The position numbers and the translations under genes were made by a program. A DNA stretch of 14,018 nt from Fimenecus sp964557975 (GTDB lineage Bacteria; Bacillota; Clostridia; Oscillospirales; Acutalibacteraceae): contig CAZLCG010000039.1 of assembly GCA_964557975.1 (NCBI GenBank), positions 1 through 14,018 on the forward strand. The letters are read 5' to 3'. Shown piece by piece: positions 1 to 7,885 of this stretch. How positions within the stretch are numbered: position 1 is the stretch's first letter; every line of letters starts with the position of its first letter. The notes beneath the pieces are model-generated. The model worked only from the letters and a program-made list of their open reading frames with translations. It had not been told where the DNA came from and made no database searches.

Positions 1-21
1 CCATAAGCTCTCCCTTTTTTC

Positions 22-50
22 TTGCTATTTAATTGTATTTGTGATAAAAT
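22..50 (+). promoter_or_regulatory. Sigma-A type promoter for the ruvCAB operon
   Basis: A -35 box TTGCTA (22-27) and a -10 box TAAAAT (45-50) are separated by exactly 17 bases, and a TG at 42-43 gives an extended -10 (TGaTAAAAT). Transcription would start near 56-58, giving a leader of about 35 bases before the ruvC start at 91. The region is AT-rich, as expected. This is read from consensus only, with no experimental support. Confidence 0.65.
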
Positions 51-90
51 CAATTAAATATGTTTTGATATTATGGCGAGGTTTAAATTT

Positions 91-591
91 ATGGTTATTC
101 TGGGCATCGACCCCGGCTATGCTATAGTCGGCTACGGTGTAATTAAATATGAGGCGAACCGTTTTACCGTCCTTGATTACGGCGCGGTTACCACGCCCGC
201 AGGGATGCCTTTCGTCGAAAGGCTTGAAATAATTTATGACGAACTGAATGTCATTATGTCAAGGTTTAAGCCCGAAACTATGGCGATTGAAAAGCTCTTC
301 TATAACACAAACCAAAAAACCGTAATTGATGTTGCGCAGGCGAGAGGGGTTATCGTGCTTGCCGCGAAAAAGAACGGGCTTTCAATGTTTGAATATACGC
401 CCCTTCAGGTAAAGCAGAGCGTTGTAGGCTACGGCAGAGCCGAAAAAAAACAGGTTCAAGAAATGACAAGGGTTATTTTAAACCTTGAAAAAATCCCGAA
501 GCCCGACGACACTGCCGACGCGCTCGCTATGGCAATCTGCCATGCACATTCGAGCGGCTCGATTATGGGGCGGCTTAAAAATCTTAAATAA
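91..591 (+). CDS. ruvC: Crossover junction endodeoxyribonuclease RuvC
   Basis: Holliday-junction resolvase: a dimeric, Mg2+-dependent nuclease that nicks two opposing strands of four-way junctions delivered by RuvAB during recombinational repair. The 166-residue protein has the RNase H-like fold signature. The N-terminal GIDPG motif carries D7, E67 lies in AIEKLF, and the C-terminal DDTADALAMAICHA motif carries D140 and D143, which together match the family's acidic tetrad. The length is normal for RuvC. An in-frame ATG at 73 would add six residues (MARFKF), but the ATG at 91 is preferred. It puts IDPG at the usual distance from the N terminus, and a GGCGAGG ribosome site (75-81) lies 9 bases upstream. 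It is the first gene of ruvC-ruvA-ruvB, 12 bases before ruvA, and is expressed from the promoter at 22-50. Its presence rather than RecU fits Clostridia. Confidence 0.96.
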   Translation: MVILGIDPGYAIVGYGVIKYEANRFTVLDYGAVTTPAGMPFVERLEIIYDELNVIMSRFKPETMAIEKLFYNTNQKTVIDVAQARGVIVLAAKKNGLSMFEYTPLQVKQSVVGYGRAEKKQVQEMTRVILNLEKIPKPDDTADALAMAICHAHSSGSIMGRLKNLK

Positions 592-603
592 CGGAGAAAA
601 GAT

Positions 604-1212
604 ATGTTTTATTCAATTACGGGCAAGGTGGTTTATTACGATGCGCAGTGCGTTGCCGTTGAGTGCGGAGGCGTTGCGTTTAAATGCTTTACCACTGTAA
701 ATACATTAAAGAGTATTGCGGAAAAGGGTGTTACCGTAACGCTTTATACCTACCTTAACGTGCGTGAGGACGCGCTTGATTTATTCGGATTTTTCACGCA
801 GCGGGAGCTGGAGTGCTTTAAGCTTCTGCTTTCCGTTTCGGGCGTAGGTCCTAAAGCTGCGCTTGCAATTCTTTCGGAGCTGACGCCCGAACGGCTTGCG
901 GTCTGCATAGCCTCCGCCGACAGCAAGACTATAACACGGGCAAACGGCGTAGGACCTAAGGTTGCGCAGAGAGTTGTGCTGGAGCTTAAGGATAAGCTGG
1001 CGAAAGGGCTTGATTTAGGAAATGCCGGCATTGAAACAGAGGCGGCGGGAATAGGCGTTCAAGAGGGTAATGCCTCCGAAGCGGTTTCGGCTCTTACAAT
1101 GCTCGGCTATTCGCAGAGCGAAGCGGCTGTTGCCGTCGGTAAATTGGAACAGTCCCTTTCGGTTGAGGAAATGATTAAGCAGGCGTTAAAGCAGCTTTCT
1201 AATATAAAATGA
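604..1212 (+). CDS. ruvA: Holliday junction branch migration subunit RuvA
   Basis: RuvA forms tetramers that clamp the four-way junction in an open square and recruit the RuvB motor. The 202 residues match the family length (about 200). The N-terminal OB-fold domain spans about residues 1-62 and carries the acidic pin residues E55 and D56 in VREDA, which sit at the crossover. Two helix-hairpin-helix motifs follow, VSGVGPKA (78-85) and ANGVGPKVAQR (113-123), contacting the DNA backbone. After a flexible linker (about 140-155), the C-terminal domain III (EAVSALTMLGY, 159-169) binds RuvB and regulates it. The start has a GGAG ribosome site 7-10 bases upstream, and it follows ruvC by 12 bases and precedes ruvB by 13. 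No key motif is missing. Confidence 0.96.
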   Translation: MFYSITGKVVYYDAQCVAVECGGVAFKCFTTVNTLKSIAEKGVTVTLYTYLNVREDALDLFGFFTQRELECFKLLLSVSGVGPKAALAILSELTPERLAVCIASADSKTITRANGVGPKVAQRVVLELKDKLAKGLDLGNAGIETEAAGIGVQEGNASEAVSALTMLGYSQSEAAVAVGKLEQSLSVEEMIKQALKQLSNIK

Positions 1213-1225
1213 CGGGAGAGCGGTT

Positions 1226-2269
1226 ATGGATTTTGATAACGAAAACAGAATTGTGTCGCCCGACCTTAATCAGGTTGATAACGATATTGAGATAAGTCTA
1301 AGACCTAAAACCTTTCCCGAATATATCGGGCAGGAAAAGGCTAAGGAAAACCTTAAAATCTATATCGGCGCGGCAAAGGCGAGGGACGAGGTCCTTGACC
1401 ACGTTTTGCTTTACGGTCCTCCGGGCTTGGGAAAAACCACGCTTGCGGGAATTATCGCAAACGAAATGGGCGTTCAGATAAGGGTCACATCAGGTCCTGC
1501 GATAGAAAAGCCCGGGGATTTGGCGGCGCTTCTTACCAATCTTAACGACGGCGACGTACTTTTTATTGATGAAATTCACCGCCTTTCAAGAAGCGTTGAA
1601 GAGGTGCTTTATCCGGCTATGGAGGACAACGCCCTTGACATAATCATAGGCAAGGGACCGTCGGCGCGTTCAATAAGGCTCGATTTGCCCCGCTTTACGC
1701 TTGTAGGCGCAACTACGAGAGCGGGTCAGCTTTCAGCGCCCCTGCGCGACCGTTTCGGAGTTATATTAAGGCTTGAAATGTATTCGCCGGAGGAGCTTTC
1801 GCAGATAGTAAAACGAAGCGCGGGAATACTCAATATTGCGGTTGACGACGGCGGCGCGCTTGAAATTGCCTCTCGTTCAAGGGGAACGCCGAGAATTGCC
1901 AACAGACTTTTGAAGCGCTCAAGGGATTTTGCCGAGGTTATGGGCAACGGCGTAATCACCGCCGACGCCGCAAAAATCGCCTTGGGAAGAATGGAAATTG
2001 ACGGGCTCGGTCTTGACCTTATCGACAGACTTCTGTTAACATCTATGATAAAAAATTATAACGGCGGACCTGTCGGTCTTGAAACGATTGCCGCGACTAT
2101 AGGTGAGGAAGCGGTTACCATTGAGGACGTCTACGAGCCGTATTTAATGCAGATAGGCTTCCTTTCAAAAACGCCGAGGGGCAGGGTGGTAACGCCGCTT
2201 GCATATGAGCATTTGGGTCTTAAGCCGAGCATGCCGGAGGACAGCGCGCAGCAAAAATTTGATATATAA
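1226..2269 (+). CDS. ruvB: Holliday junction branch migration ATPase RuvB
   Basis: AAA+ hexameric DNA translocase that works with RuvA to move Holliday junctions. The 347 residues have the full motif set: Walker A GPPGLGKTT (64-72, K70), Walker B with DEIH (D115, E116), sensor 1 in GATTRAG (161-167), arginine finger R174 in LRDRFG, and sensor 2 R223 in RGTPRIANRLL. A winged-helix DNA-binding domain follows from about residue 265 to about 335, including GGPVGLETIAATIGE and the TPRGRVVT segment. A 20-residue acidic N-terminal stretch precedes the core (RPKTFPEYIGQ), which is common in Firmicutes RuvB. The gene follows ruvA by 13 bases with a GGGAG ribosome site and completes the ruvCAB operon. 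A hairpin-rich spacer follows and may end the transcript. Confidence 0.97.
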   Translation: MDFDNENRIVSPDLNQVDNDIEISLRPKTFPEYIGQEKAKENLKIYIGAAKARDEVLDHVLLYGPPGLGKTTLAGIIANEMGVQIRVTSGPAIEKPGDLAALLTNLNDGDVLFIDEIHRLSRSVEEVLYPAMEDNALDIIIGKGPSARSIRLDLPRFTLVGATTRAGQLSAPLRDRFGVILRLEMYSPEELSQIVKRSAGILNIAVDDGGALEIASRSRGTPRIANRLLKRSRDFAEVMGNGVITADAAKIALGRMEIDGLGLDLIDRLLLTSMIKNYNGGPVGLETIAATIGEEAVTIEDVYEPYLMQIGFLSKTPRGRVVTPLAYEHLGLKPSMPEDSAQQKFDI

Positions 2270-2368
2270 CCTGCGCGCGGATGCCCCGCCTCTGAGACGG
2301 CGGGCTGCAATCGTTCGCAGGCACAGGTTCAGGCGAGCTTTACGGAGCGTTGCTCCGATTTAAATTTA
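2270..2368 (+). repeat. Hairpin-rich intergenic block between ruvB and glmM
   Basis: Starting directly after the ruvB stop, an outer pair CCTGCG (2270-2275)/CGCAGG (2316-2321) encloses an inner stem CCCGCC (2285-2290)/GGCGGG (2299-2304) with loop TCTGAGAC. A third hairpin CGGAGC-gtt-GCTCCG (2343-2357) is followed by ATTTAAATTTA. The last part, GCTCCGATTTAAATTTA, matches the block at 13969-13985 in 15 of 17 positions, and there too it follows a hairpin. The block could be a terminator or attenuator between ruvB and glmM, or a copy or remnant of a dispersed palindromic repeat. No strong sigma-A promoter was recognised here. The AT tract is not an uninterrupted T run, so termination is uncertain. 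Confidence 0.55.
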
Positions 2369-2381
2369 CAGGAGAAAAAAT

Positions 2382-3731
2382 ATGGGCAGATTATTCGGAA
2401 CAGACGGCGCAAGAGGCGTCGCAAACAGCGAGTTAACATGTGAGCTTTCAATGCAGATAGGCAGAGCGGCGGCTATGGTTCTTACAGAGAACCTTTCGCA
2501 TAAGCCGAGGGTTATGATAGGCATGGACACGAGGGCGTCCTCAGAGATGCTTGAAGCGGCGATTACCGCTGGGCTTTGCTCGGTCGGCGCGGACGTCCTT
2601 CTTTTGGGCGTAGTACCCACGCCTGCGGTTGCTTTTCTTGTTAAGGAGTACGGCTATGACGCGGGCGTTATGATTTCGGCTTCTCATAATCCGTGCGAAT
2701 ATAACGGTATAAAAATATTTCAGTCAACAGGTTATAAGCTTCCCGACGAGCTTGAAAACGAAATCGAAAGCATAATTCTTGATGAGACTAAGGTTCCGCC
2801 CGTTACGGTCGGCGGCGACGTAGGCAGGGTTACGAGAAGCACAACCGCAGTTGACGACTATGTTAAGCATGTGCTTTCCACTCTTGACGTAAGATGCGAC
2901 GGCTTGAAAATCGCTGTCGATTGTGCAAACGGTTCTTCGTCTGTTACGGCTAAAAAGGTTTTTGAAGCAATCGGAGCAGAGTGCGTTATTACAAATTACG
3001 AATATGACGGCGTAAACATAAACACCGGCTGCGGTTCAACGCACCTTGAACCGCTGAAAAAATGTGTTGTTGAGAATAACTGCGACCTCGGCTTTGCCTT
3101 TGACGGCGACGCTGACAGGATGCTGGCGGTTGATAACGAGGGAAATGAGGTCGACGGCGACAAGTGTATTGCGATATGCGCTAAGTTTATGAAAAGTCAG
3201 GGCAGACTTAACGGAAACGCCGCGGTAGTTACGGTTATGAGTAATATGGGCTTTTTTAAATTCTGCGACGAAAACGGAATTGTCTGCGAGAAAACAAAAG
3301 TCGGCGACCGCTATGTGCTTGAAAATATGCTCGAAAACAGTTATGTGATAGGCGGCGAGCAGTCGGGGCATATTATTTTTCTCGAATACGCCACAACAGG
3401 CGACGGTCAGGTTTCCGCGCTTCAGGTGCTTAAAACCATGGTTAATACCGGCAAATCGCTTAAAGAGCTTGCCGACGAAATGGAAGTCTTTCCGCAGGTG
3501 CTTATTAACGTGCGTGTTTCCAATTACGGCAGGGCAAGATTTACAAGCGATCTTGAAATAAAAAACGCGATTTATAAAGCGGAGCGGGAGCTGGGCGACA
3601 CGGGCAGGGTGCTTGTGCGCGTTTCGGGTACCGAGCCTCTTGTGCGCGTAATGCTTGAGGGCAGGGACACAGATAAAATAAGAGAACTCGGTGAAACAAT
3701 CGCCGAGGTCGTAAGAGAAAGGTTAGTTTAA
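2382..3731 (+). CDS. glmM: Phosphoglucosamine mutase GlmM
   Basis: Converts glucosamine-6-phosphate to glucosamine-1-phosphate, the second step from fructose-6-phosphate to UDP-GlcNAc, feeding peptidoglycan and other envelope polymers in the cytoplasm. The 449 residues match the family (about 445-450). In order it has the N-terminal LFGTDGARG, the phosphoserine loop ISASHNP with the catalytic S101, the Mg2+ loop DGDADR (241-246), the sugar-specificity loop GGEQSGH (324-330) and the phosphate-binding RVSGTEPLVRVM (413-424). GGEQSGH together with the overall length distinguishes GlmM from phosphomannomutase and phosphoglucomutase. The start has an AGGAG site (2370-2374) with 7 bases between. 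The stop overlaps the next ATG by one base (TAATG), so the methyltransferase is translationally coupled. There is no glmS-type ribozyme upstream. Confidence 0.96.
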   Translation: MGRLFGTDGARGVANSELTCELSMQIGRAAAMVLTENLSHKPRVMIGMDTRASSEMLEAAITAGLCSVGADVLLLGVVPTPAVAFLVKEYGYDAGVMISASHNPCEYNGIKIFQSTGYKLPDELENEIESIILDETKVPPVTVGGDVGRVTRSTTAVDDYVKHVLSTLDVRCDGLKIAVDCANGSSSVTAKKVFEAIGAECVITNYEYDGVNINTGCGSTHLEPLKKCVVENNCDLGFAFDGDADRMLAVDNEGNEVDGDKCIAICAKFMKSQGRLNGNAAVVTVMSNMGFFKFCDENGIVCEKTKVGDRYVLENMLENSYVIGGEQSGHIIFLEYATTGDGQVSALQVLKTMVNTGKSLKELADEMEVFPQVLINVRVSNYGRARFTSDLEIKNAIYKAERELGDTGRVLVRVSGTEPLVRVMLEGRDTDKIRELGETIAEVVRERLV

Positions 3732-4594
3732 TGCGTACGGCTGATTGCTGGAAGGATTACGAGCTGCTTGACTGTTCGGGCGGCGAAAGGCTCGAACGCT
3801 GGGGAAAGGTTATTCTTGTAAGACCCGATCCGCAGGTAATATGGAATACGCCCAAAGCCCACCCGTTATGGAAAAAAGCAGACGCCGTATACCGCCGTTC
3901 TTCTTCGGGCGGCGGAAATTGGGAAATAAAAAATAAAATACCCGATTTTTGGCGTATAAATTACGGGGCTTTAAGCTTCAATGTTAAAACAATGGGCTTT
4001 AAGCATACGGGAATATTCCCCGAGCAGGCGGTGAATTGGGATTACACGGCGGACTTGATTCGTAAAAGCGGTCGTCCCGTCAAAGCGCTTAACTTATTTG
4101 CGTATACGGGCGGCGCAACCGTTTCCTGCCTTAACGCGGGCGCTCAGGTTGTTCATGTTGACGCTTCAAAGGGTATGGTGCAGTGGGCAAAGGAAAACGC
4201 CGCGCTTTCAGGTCTTTCCGAAAAGCCCGTACGCTGGCTTGTCGACGACTGTGTTAAATTTGTTCAGCGTGAAATACGCAGGGGCAACAAATACGATATA
4301 ATAATTATGGATCCTCCGTCTTATGGCAGGGGACCGGGCGGCGAGATATGGAAGCTTGAAAACGAGGTTTATAATTTCGTTGAGCTTTGCTCAGGGCTGA
4401 TTTCGGAAAAACCTCTTGCCGTGCTTATAAATTCGTATACGGCGGGACTTTCCCCGTCCGTTATGCAGTATATTTTAGGCTCGGTAATCGTACCTGAATT
4501 CGGCGGTAAAACCGAAAGCGACGAAATCGGTTTGCCCGTTACCGAAACAGGTATGGCTTTACCCTGCGGCGCAACGGCAATCTGGCATAAATAA
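3731..4594 (+). CDS. Class I SAM-dependent methyltransferase, compact RlmI-like
   Basis: Probably an RNA methyltransferase of the RlmI/RlmK-like group (Methyltrans_SAM family). A Rossmann core begins near residue 117. Motif I is NLFAYTGG (121-128), an acidic residue for the SAM ribose is D144 in VHVDASKGM, an adenine-contact pair is D172-D173 in LVDDCVKF, and motif IV is DPPSYGRG (194-201). The DPPS motif resembles that of RlmI-type 23S rRNA m5C and related N-methyltransferases, but the exact target base cannot be read from sequence. The N terminus (1-115) is not a recognisable PUA domain, and at 287 residues the protein is about 100 shorter than E. coli RlmI, so it is a compact form. It overlaps the glmM stop by one base and precedes ecfA1 by 15 bases. 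Assignment to the fold is firm and substrate is open. Confidence 0.85.
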   Translation: MRTADCWKDYELLDCSGGERLERWGKVILVRPDPQVIWNTPKAHPLWKKADAVYRRSSSGGGNWEIKNKIPDFWRINYGALSFNVKTMGFKHTGIFPEQAVNWDYTADLIRKSGRPVKALNLFAYTGGATVSCLNAGAQVVHVDASKGMVQWAKENAALSGLSEKPVRWLVDDCVKFVQREIRRGNKYDIIIMDPPSYGRGPGGEIWKLENEVYNFVELCSGLISEKPLAVLINSYTAGLSPSVMQYILGSVIVPEFGGKTESDEIGLPVTETGMALPCGATAIWHK

Positions 4595-4609
4595 AAGGAT
4601 ATTTCACTT

Positions 4610-5470
4610 ATGGAAAAAGAAAATATTATTGAATTTCATAATGTATGTTACCGTTACGAAACCGCCGAGGAGGGCGAAACTCTACCGCTTGCGGTCGATA
4701 ATGTGTCGTTGGATATAAAACGGGGCGACTGCGTTGCCGTTCTCGGCCATAACGGCTCGGGCAAATCGACGCTTGCAAAGCTGTCGAATTCGATTCTTAT
4801 ACCCGAAAGCGGTAAGGTTATTGTTGACGGAATGGACACCGCAGACGAAAGCCTTTCGTATGATATAAGAAAAAAGGTCGGGGTCGTTTTCCAAAATCCC
4901 GATAATCAGATAGTGGCTTCAATAGTTGAGGAGGACGTTGCTTTCGGCCCTGAAAATCTCGGAGTCCCGAGAGATGAGATAAGAAAAAGAGTGGATGATG
5001 CTCTAAAGGCTGTCGGTATGTACGAATATCGGCATCATGAGCCGCATAAGCTTTCGGGCGGTCAAAAGCAGAGGGTCGCCATTGCAGGTATAATAGCGAT
5101 GCTTCCCGAGTGCATTGTTTTTGACGAGCCGACCGCCATGCTTGACCCAAAGGGCAGGCAGGAGGTTATGAATACCGTTTTTAAGCTCAACCGCGAGTAT
5201 TCGATTACGGTTGTCTATATAACGCATTTTATGGAAGAAGCGGCTCTTGCAAACCGAGTTATTGTAATGGATAACGCAAAAATTATGCTTGACGGCACTC
5301 CCAAGGAGGTCTTTAGGAACTCCGAAAAAATAAAGGCGATAGGGCTTGACGTCCCCGAGCCTGCATTTCTTGCAAGGGAGCTTCAAAAATCAGGGGTGAA
5401 TATGGGCGACGACATTCTGACCGCTGACGAATTTTCACAAAAAGTAATTAAACTTCTCGGAGAAAACTAA
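4610..5470 (+). CDS. ecfA1: ECF transporter ATPase EcfA1
   Basis: One of two ABC ATPases that energise energy-coupling-factor (ECF) vitamin importers on the inner face of the membrane. The 286 residues have Walker A GHNGSGKST (46-54, K52), Q-loop Q95 in FQNPDNQ, ABC signature LSGGQ (148-152), Walker B with D172 and the catalytic E173 in VFDEPTAMLD, and switch H206 in YITHFMEE. The FQNPDNQ form of the Q-loop and the C-terminal extension past residue 230 are typical of EcfA1 (CbiO1) rather than EcfA2. An AAAGGA ribosome site (4595-4600) lies upstream. It is followed by ecfA2 with a one-base TAATG overlap, implying coupled synthesis of the heterodimer. The older name cbiO suggests cobalt, but no cobalt-specific partners are present here. 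Confidence 0.94.
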   Translation: MEKENIIEFHNVCYRYETAEEGETLPLAVDNVSLDIKRGDCVAVLGHNGSGKSTLAKLSNSILIPESGKVIVDGMDTADESLSYDIRKKVGVVFQNPDNQIVASIVEEDVAFGPENLGVPRDEIRKRVDDALKAVGMYEYRHHEPHKLSGGQKQRVAIAGIIAMLPECIVFDEPTAMLDPKGRQEVMNTVFKLNREYSITVVYITHFMEEAALANRVIVMDNAKIMLDGTPKEVFRNSEKIKAIGLDVPEPAFLARELQKSGVNMGDDILTADEFSQKVIKLLGEN

Positions 5471-6336
5471 TGGCAATACTTGAAACGCAAAATTTATCTT
5501 ATGTTTACTCTGAGGGAACGCCTTTCAGAATTACGGCAATCGAGGATGTAAACATTTCAATAGAAGAAGGCGAGCTTGTAGGCATAATAGGTCACACAGG
5601 CTCGGGCAAGTCAACGCTTGTTCAGCATCTGAACGGGCTTTTAAAGCCGACGTCGGGCAAAGTGCTTTTAAACGGCAGGGACATTCACGAAAGCAAGGAA
5701 TATACCAGAGACGCGCGCTTTAAAGTCGGTCTTTGCTTCCAATATCCCGAATATCAGCTTTTTGAAAGCACTGTTTATAAGGATATTGCATTCGGTCCCA
5801 AAAATATGGGGCTTTCCGAGGGTGAAATTGATTCTCATGTTCTTCGCGCGGCGGAATTTGTCGGCATAAAAAAGGATATGCTTAACAAATCGCCGTTTGA
5901 TTTGTCGGGCGGAGAAAAAAGGCGCGTCGCAATAGCGGGCGTTATGGCTATGGAACCGTCTGTTTTAATTCTTGACGAGCCTACGGCGGGGCTTGACCCG
6001 CGGGGCAGGGATGCGGTTGCCGATATGATAGAAAATTACCGCTTATCCACCAAAAAGACGGTCATTATTGTTTCCCACAGTATGGAGGACATAGCGAAAT
6101 CAGCCACTAAGGTGCTTGTAATGAATAAGGGCAGGGTTGAATTTTTCACTACCGTTAACGAGGTCTTTTCAAACGTTGAGCGGCTTGTCGAAATCGGTCT
6201 TAATGTGCCGCAGATTACGAGAATTATGATGAATTTAAAGGAGAGCGGAATTGACGTCCGCACCGATATATATACTGTTGAGCAAGCGAAAAGGGAGCTT
6301 CTCGGGCTTTTCCGCGAAAGGGGAGTTCTTAAATGA
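5470..6336 (+). CDS. ecfA2: ECF transporter ATPase EcfA2
   Basis: Second ATPase of the ECF energising module, pairing with EcfA1. The 288 residues carry Walker A GHTGSGKST (41-49, K47), Q-loop Q91 in CFQYPEYQLF, signature LSGGEKRRVAIAG (145-157), Walker B LILDEPTAGLD with D169 and E170, and switch H203 in VSHSMED. The FQYPE(Y/H)QLFE Q-loop is the hallmark of EcfA2. The signature has Glu in place of the usual Gln (LSGGE), which is normal in this subfamily. It overlaps ecfA1 by one base, and its stop overlaps the ecfT start by four bases (ATGA at 6333-6336), so the three genes are expected to be made in fixed proportion. The C-terminal extension past about residue 240 is the part that in known structures contacts the partner ATPase. 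Confidence 0.94.
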   Translation: MAILETQNLSYVYSEGTPFRITAIEDVNISIEEGELVGIIGHTGSGKSTLVQHLNGLLKPTSGKVLLNGRDIHESKEYTRDARFKVGLCFQYPEYQLFESTVYKDIAFGPKNMGLSEGEIDSHVLRAAEFVGIKKDMLNKSPFDLSGGEKRRVAIAGVMAMEPSVLILDEPTAGLDPRGRDAVADMIENYRLSTKKTVIIVSHSMEDIAKSATKVLVMNKGRVEFFTTVNEVFSNVERLVEIGLNVPQITRIMMNLKESGIDVRTDIYTVEQAKRELLGLFRERGVLK

Positions 6337-7148
6337 TCAAGGATATTACAATAGGGCAGTATTTTCCGGGAAATTCGGTAATTCATAAGCTTGACCCGAG
6401 GATGAAAATTGTTCTTACATTTACTTATATCATAGTTATTTTTCTGTGTAAGAACTTTGCCGCCTTGGGGCTGTGCCTTGCTTTACTGCTTGCGGTTTGC
6501 CTTATGTCTGAAATTTCGGTAAAGCTGATTTATAAAAGCATAAAGCCGATTTTTATTATTGTTTTAATTACCTCCGCGCTTCAGATCGTTTACAACGGCA
6601 GCGGCAGTGTGTTAGCCGAATGGGGTAAGCTTCATATTACCACGGGCGGAATTTCCATGGCGCTGTTTACAACAGTCAGAATTGTCGCTCTTGTGGTCGC
6701 AAGCTCAATGCTTACCTATACAACCTCGCCGACGCTTTTGACCGACGCTGTTGAAAGGCTGTTTTCACCTCTTAAATATATAAAGATAAACGTCCATTCA
6801 ATAGCTATGATGATGACGATTGCGCTCAGGTTTATTCCCACGCTTATCGACGAGGTCGATAAAATTATGTCCGCGCAGAAATCGAGGGGCGCCGACCTTG
6901 AAACGGGCGGAATAATAAAAAGAGGAAAGGCGCTTATACCGATTTTTATCCCCCTTTTCATAAATTCCTTCAGACGCGCCTATGAGCTTGCTTTTGCTAT
7001 GGAGTGCCGCTGTTATCGGGGCGGAGAGGGCAGAACAAGGCTTAAGGTGATGAAGCTCGGTGCTCGGGATTATATATCGCTTGCCGTTATGGCGGCGGTC
7101 ACTGCGGGCATATTTATATCAAATCATTTCTTAACGGCGGTAATATAA
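6333..7148 (+). CDS. ecfT: ECF transporter transmembrane coupling protein EcfT
   Basis: Membrane scaffold that links the EcfA1A2 ATPases to exchangeable substrate-binding S-components such as BioY. The 271 residues contain hydrophobic segments near 27-56, 69-86, 106-128, 198-212 and 246-268. Two cytoplasmic coupling motifs insert into the ATPase grooves: AQKSRGAD (181-188) and AMECRCY (222-228). The classic form of each is A-R-G. Here the first reads S-R-G and the second C-R-C, keeping the essential arginines R185 and R226. The start overlaps the ecfA2 stop as ATGA and the stop overlaps truA as TAATG. The ecfA1-ecfA2-ecfT-truA order is the classic Firmicutes arrangement, which often sits behind rplQ. 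Here glmM and a methyltransferase occupy that place. Confidence 0.93.
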   Translation: MIKDITIGQYFPGNSVIHKLDPRMKIVLTFTYIIVIFLCKNFAALGLCLALLLAVCLMSEISVKLIYKSIKPIFIIVLITSALQIVYNGSGSVLAEWGKLHITTGGISMALFTTVRIVALVVASSMLTYTTSPTLLTDAVERLFSPLKYIKINVHSIAMMMTIALRFIPTLIDEVDKIMSAQKSRGADLETGGIIKRGKALIPIFIPLFINSFRRAYELAFAMECRCYRGGEGRTRLKVMKLGARDYISLAVMAAVTAGIFISNHFLTAVI

Positions 7149-7885
7149 TGAGAAATCTTTTGCTGACTCTTATGTTTGACGGAACGGCTTATCACGGCTG
7201 GCAGGTTCAGAAAAACGCGCTTACCGTTCAGCAGACGCTTCAGGACGCGATAGAGCGCATTTTGGGCGTGCGTGAAAACGTTGTCGGCTGCAGCAGGACC
7301 GACAGCGGGGTTCACGCGAATATGTTTTGCTGTAATATGAGAACCGAAAGCAATATCGAGCCGGAAAAGCTGAAAACCGCGCTTAACGCTGTTTTACCCG
7401 AGGATATTGCCGTAATTTCGTGCGGCGAGGTTCCTTACACATTCCACGCAAGGTATGATTGCGTTTCAAAGGAATATAAATATCTTATATTAAATTCCAA
7501 GCAGAGAAATCCTTTTTATGTTAACAGAGCGCTTTTTTATCCGTACAGCATAGACGCGGATATGCTCAACGCCCAAGCGCAGGATTTTTCAGGTATGCAT
7601 GATTTTACAGCCTTTTGCTCCGCCGATTCGAGCGCTGACTGCAAAACGCGGAACATAATGTCTGCGGGCGTAAAAAGAAACGGTGATTTTGTTGAATTTA
7701 CGGTTGAAGCAAACGGCTTTTTATATAATATGGTAAGAATTATGGTCGGAACGCTGCTTGACATTAACAGCGGCAAAATCGAAAAGAACTCGATTCCGGC
7801 GATAATTGACGGTAAGGACAGAAAACAGGCGGGCAAAACCGCTCCCGCATACGGGCTTTATTTAAATACGGTCAATTACGGCTGA
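7148..7885 (+). CDS. truA: tRNA pseudouridine(38-40) synthase TruA
   Basis: Isomerises uridines 38, 39 and/or 40 in the tRNA anticodon stem-loop to pseudouridine. The 245 residues match the family length. The catalytic aspartate is D52 in SRTDSGVHA (usually GRTDAGVHA). Also visible are the N-terminal FDGTAYHGWQ (10-19), the Tyr-containing SKEYKYLI segment near 106-113, and the C-terminal FLYNMVRIMVGTL motif, which packs against the active site. It is coupled to ecfT by a one-base overlap. The next gene begins 19 bases later. The truA neighbourhood after ecfT is conserved in Firmicutes and is probably a transcriptional rather than a functional link. Confidence 0.95.
   Translation: MRNLLLTLMFDGTAYHGWQVQKNALTVQQTLQDAIERILGVRENVVGCSRTDSGVHANMFCCNMRTESNIEPEKLKTALNAVLPEDIAVISCGEVPYTFHARYDCVSKEYKYLILNSKQRNPFYVNRALFYPYSIDADMLNAQAQDFSGMHDFTAFCSADSSADCKTRNIMSAGVKRNGDFVEFTVEANGFLYNMVRIMVGTLLDINSGKIEKNSIPAIIDGKDRKQAGKTAPAYGLYLNTVNYG

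Noticed and set aside
73..90. Upstream ATG at 73 as the ruvC start
   Set aside because: It adds six residues not found at the usual RuvC N terminus, and the GGCGAGG ribosome site lies inside that extension, well placed for the ATG at 91.
2270..2381. glmS-like ribozyme or riboswitch upstream of glmM
   Set aside because: The glmS ribozyme precedes glmS and not glmM, and the known core was not recognised. The stems here are short and simple.
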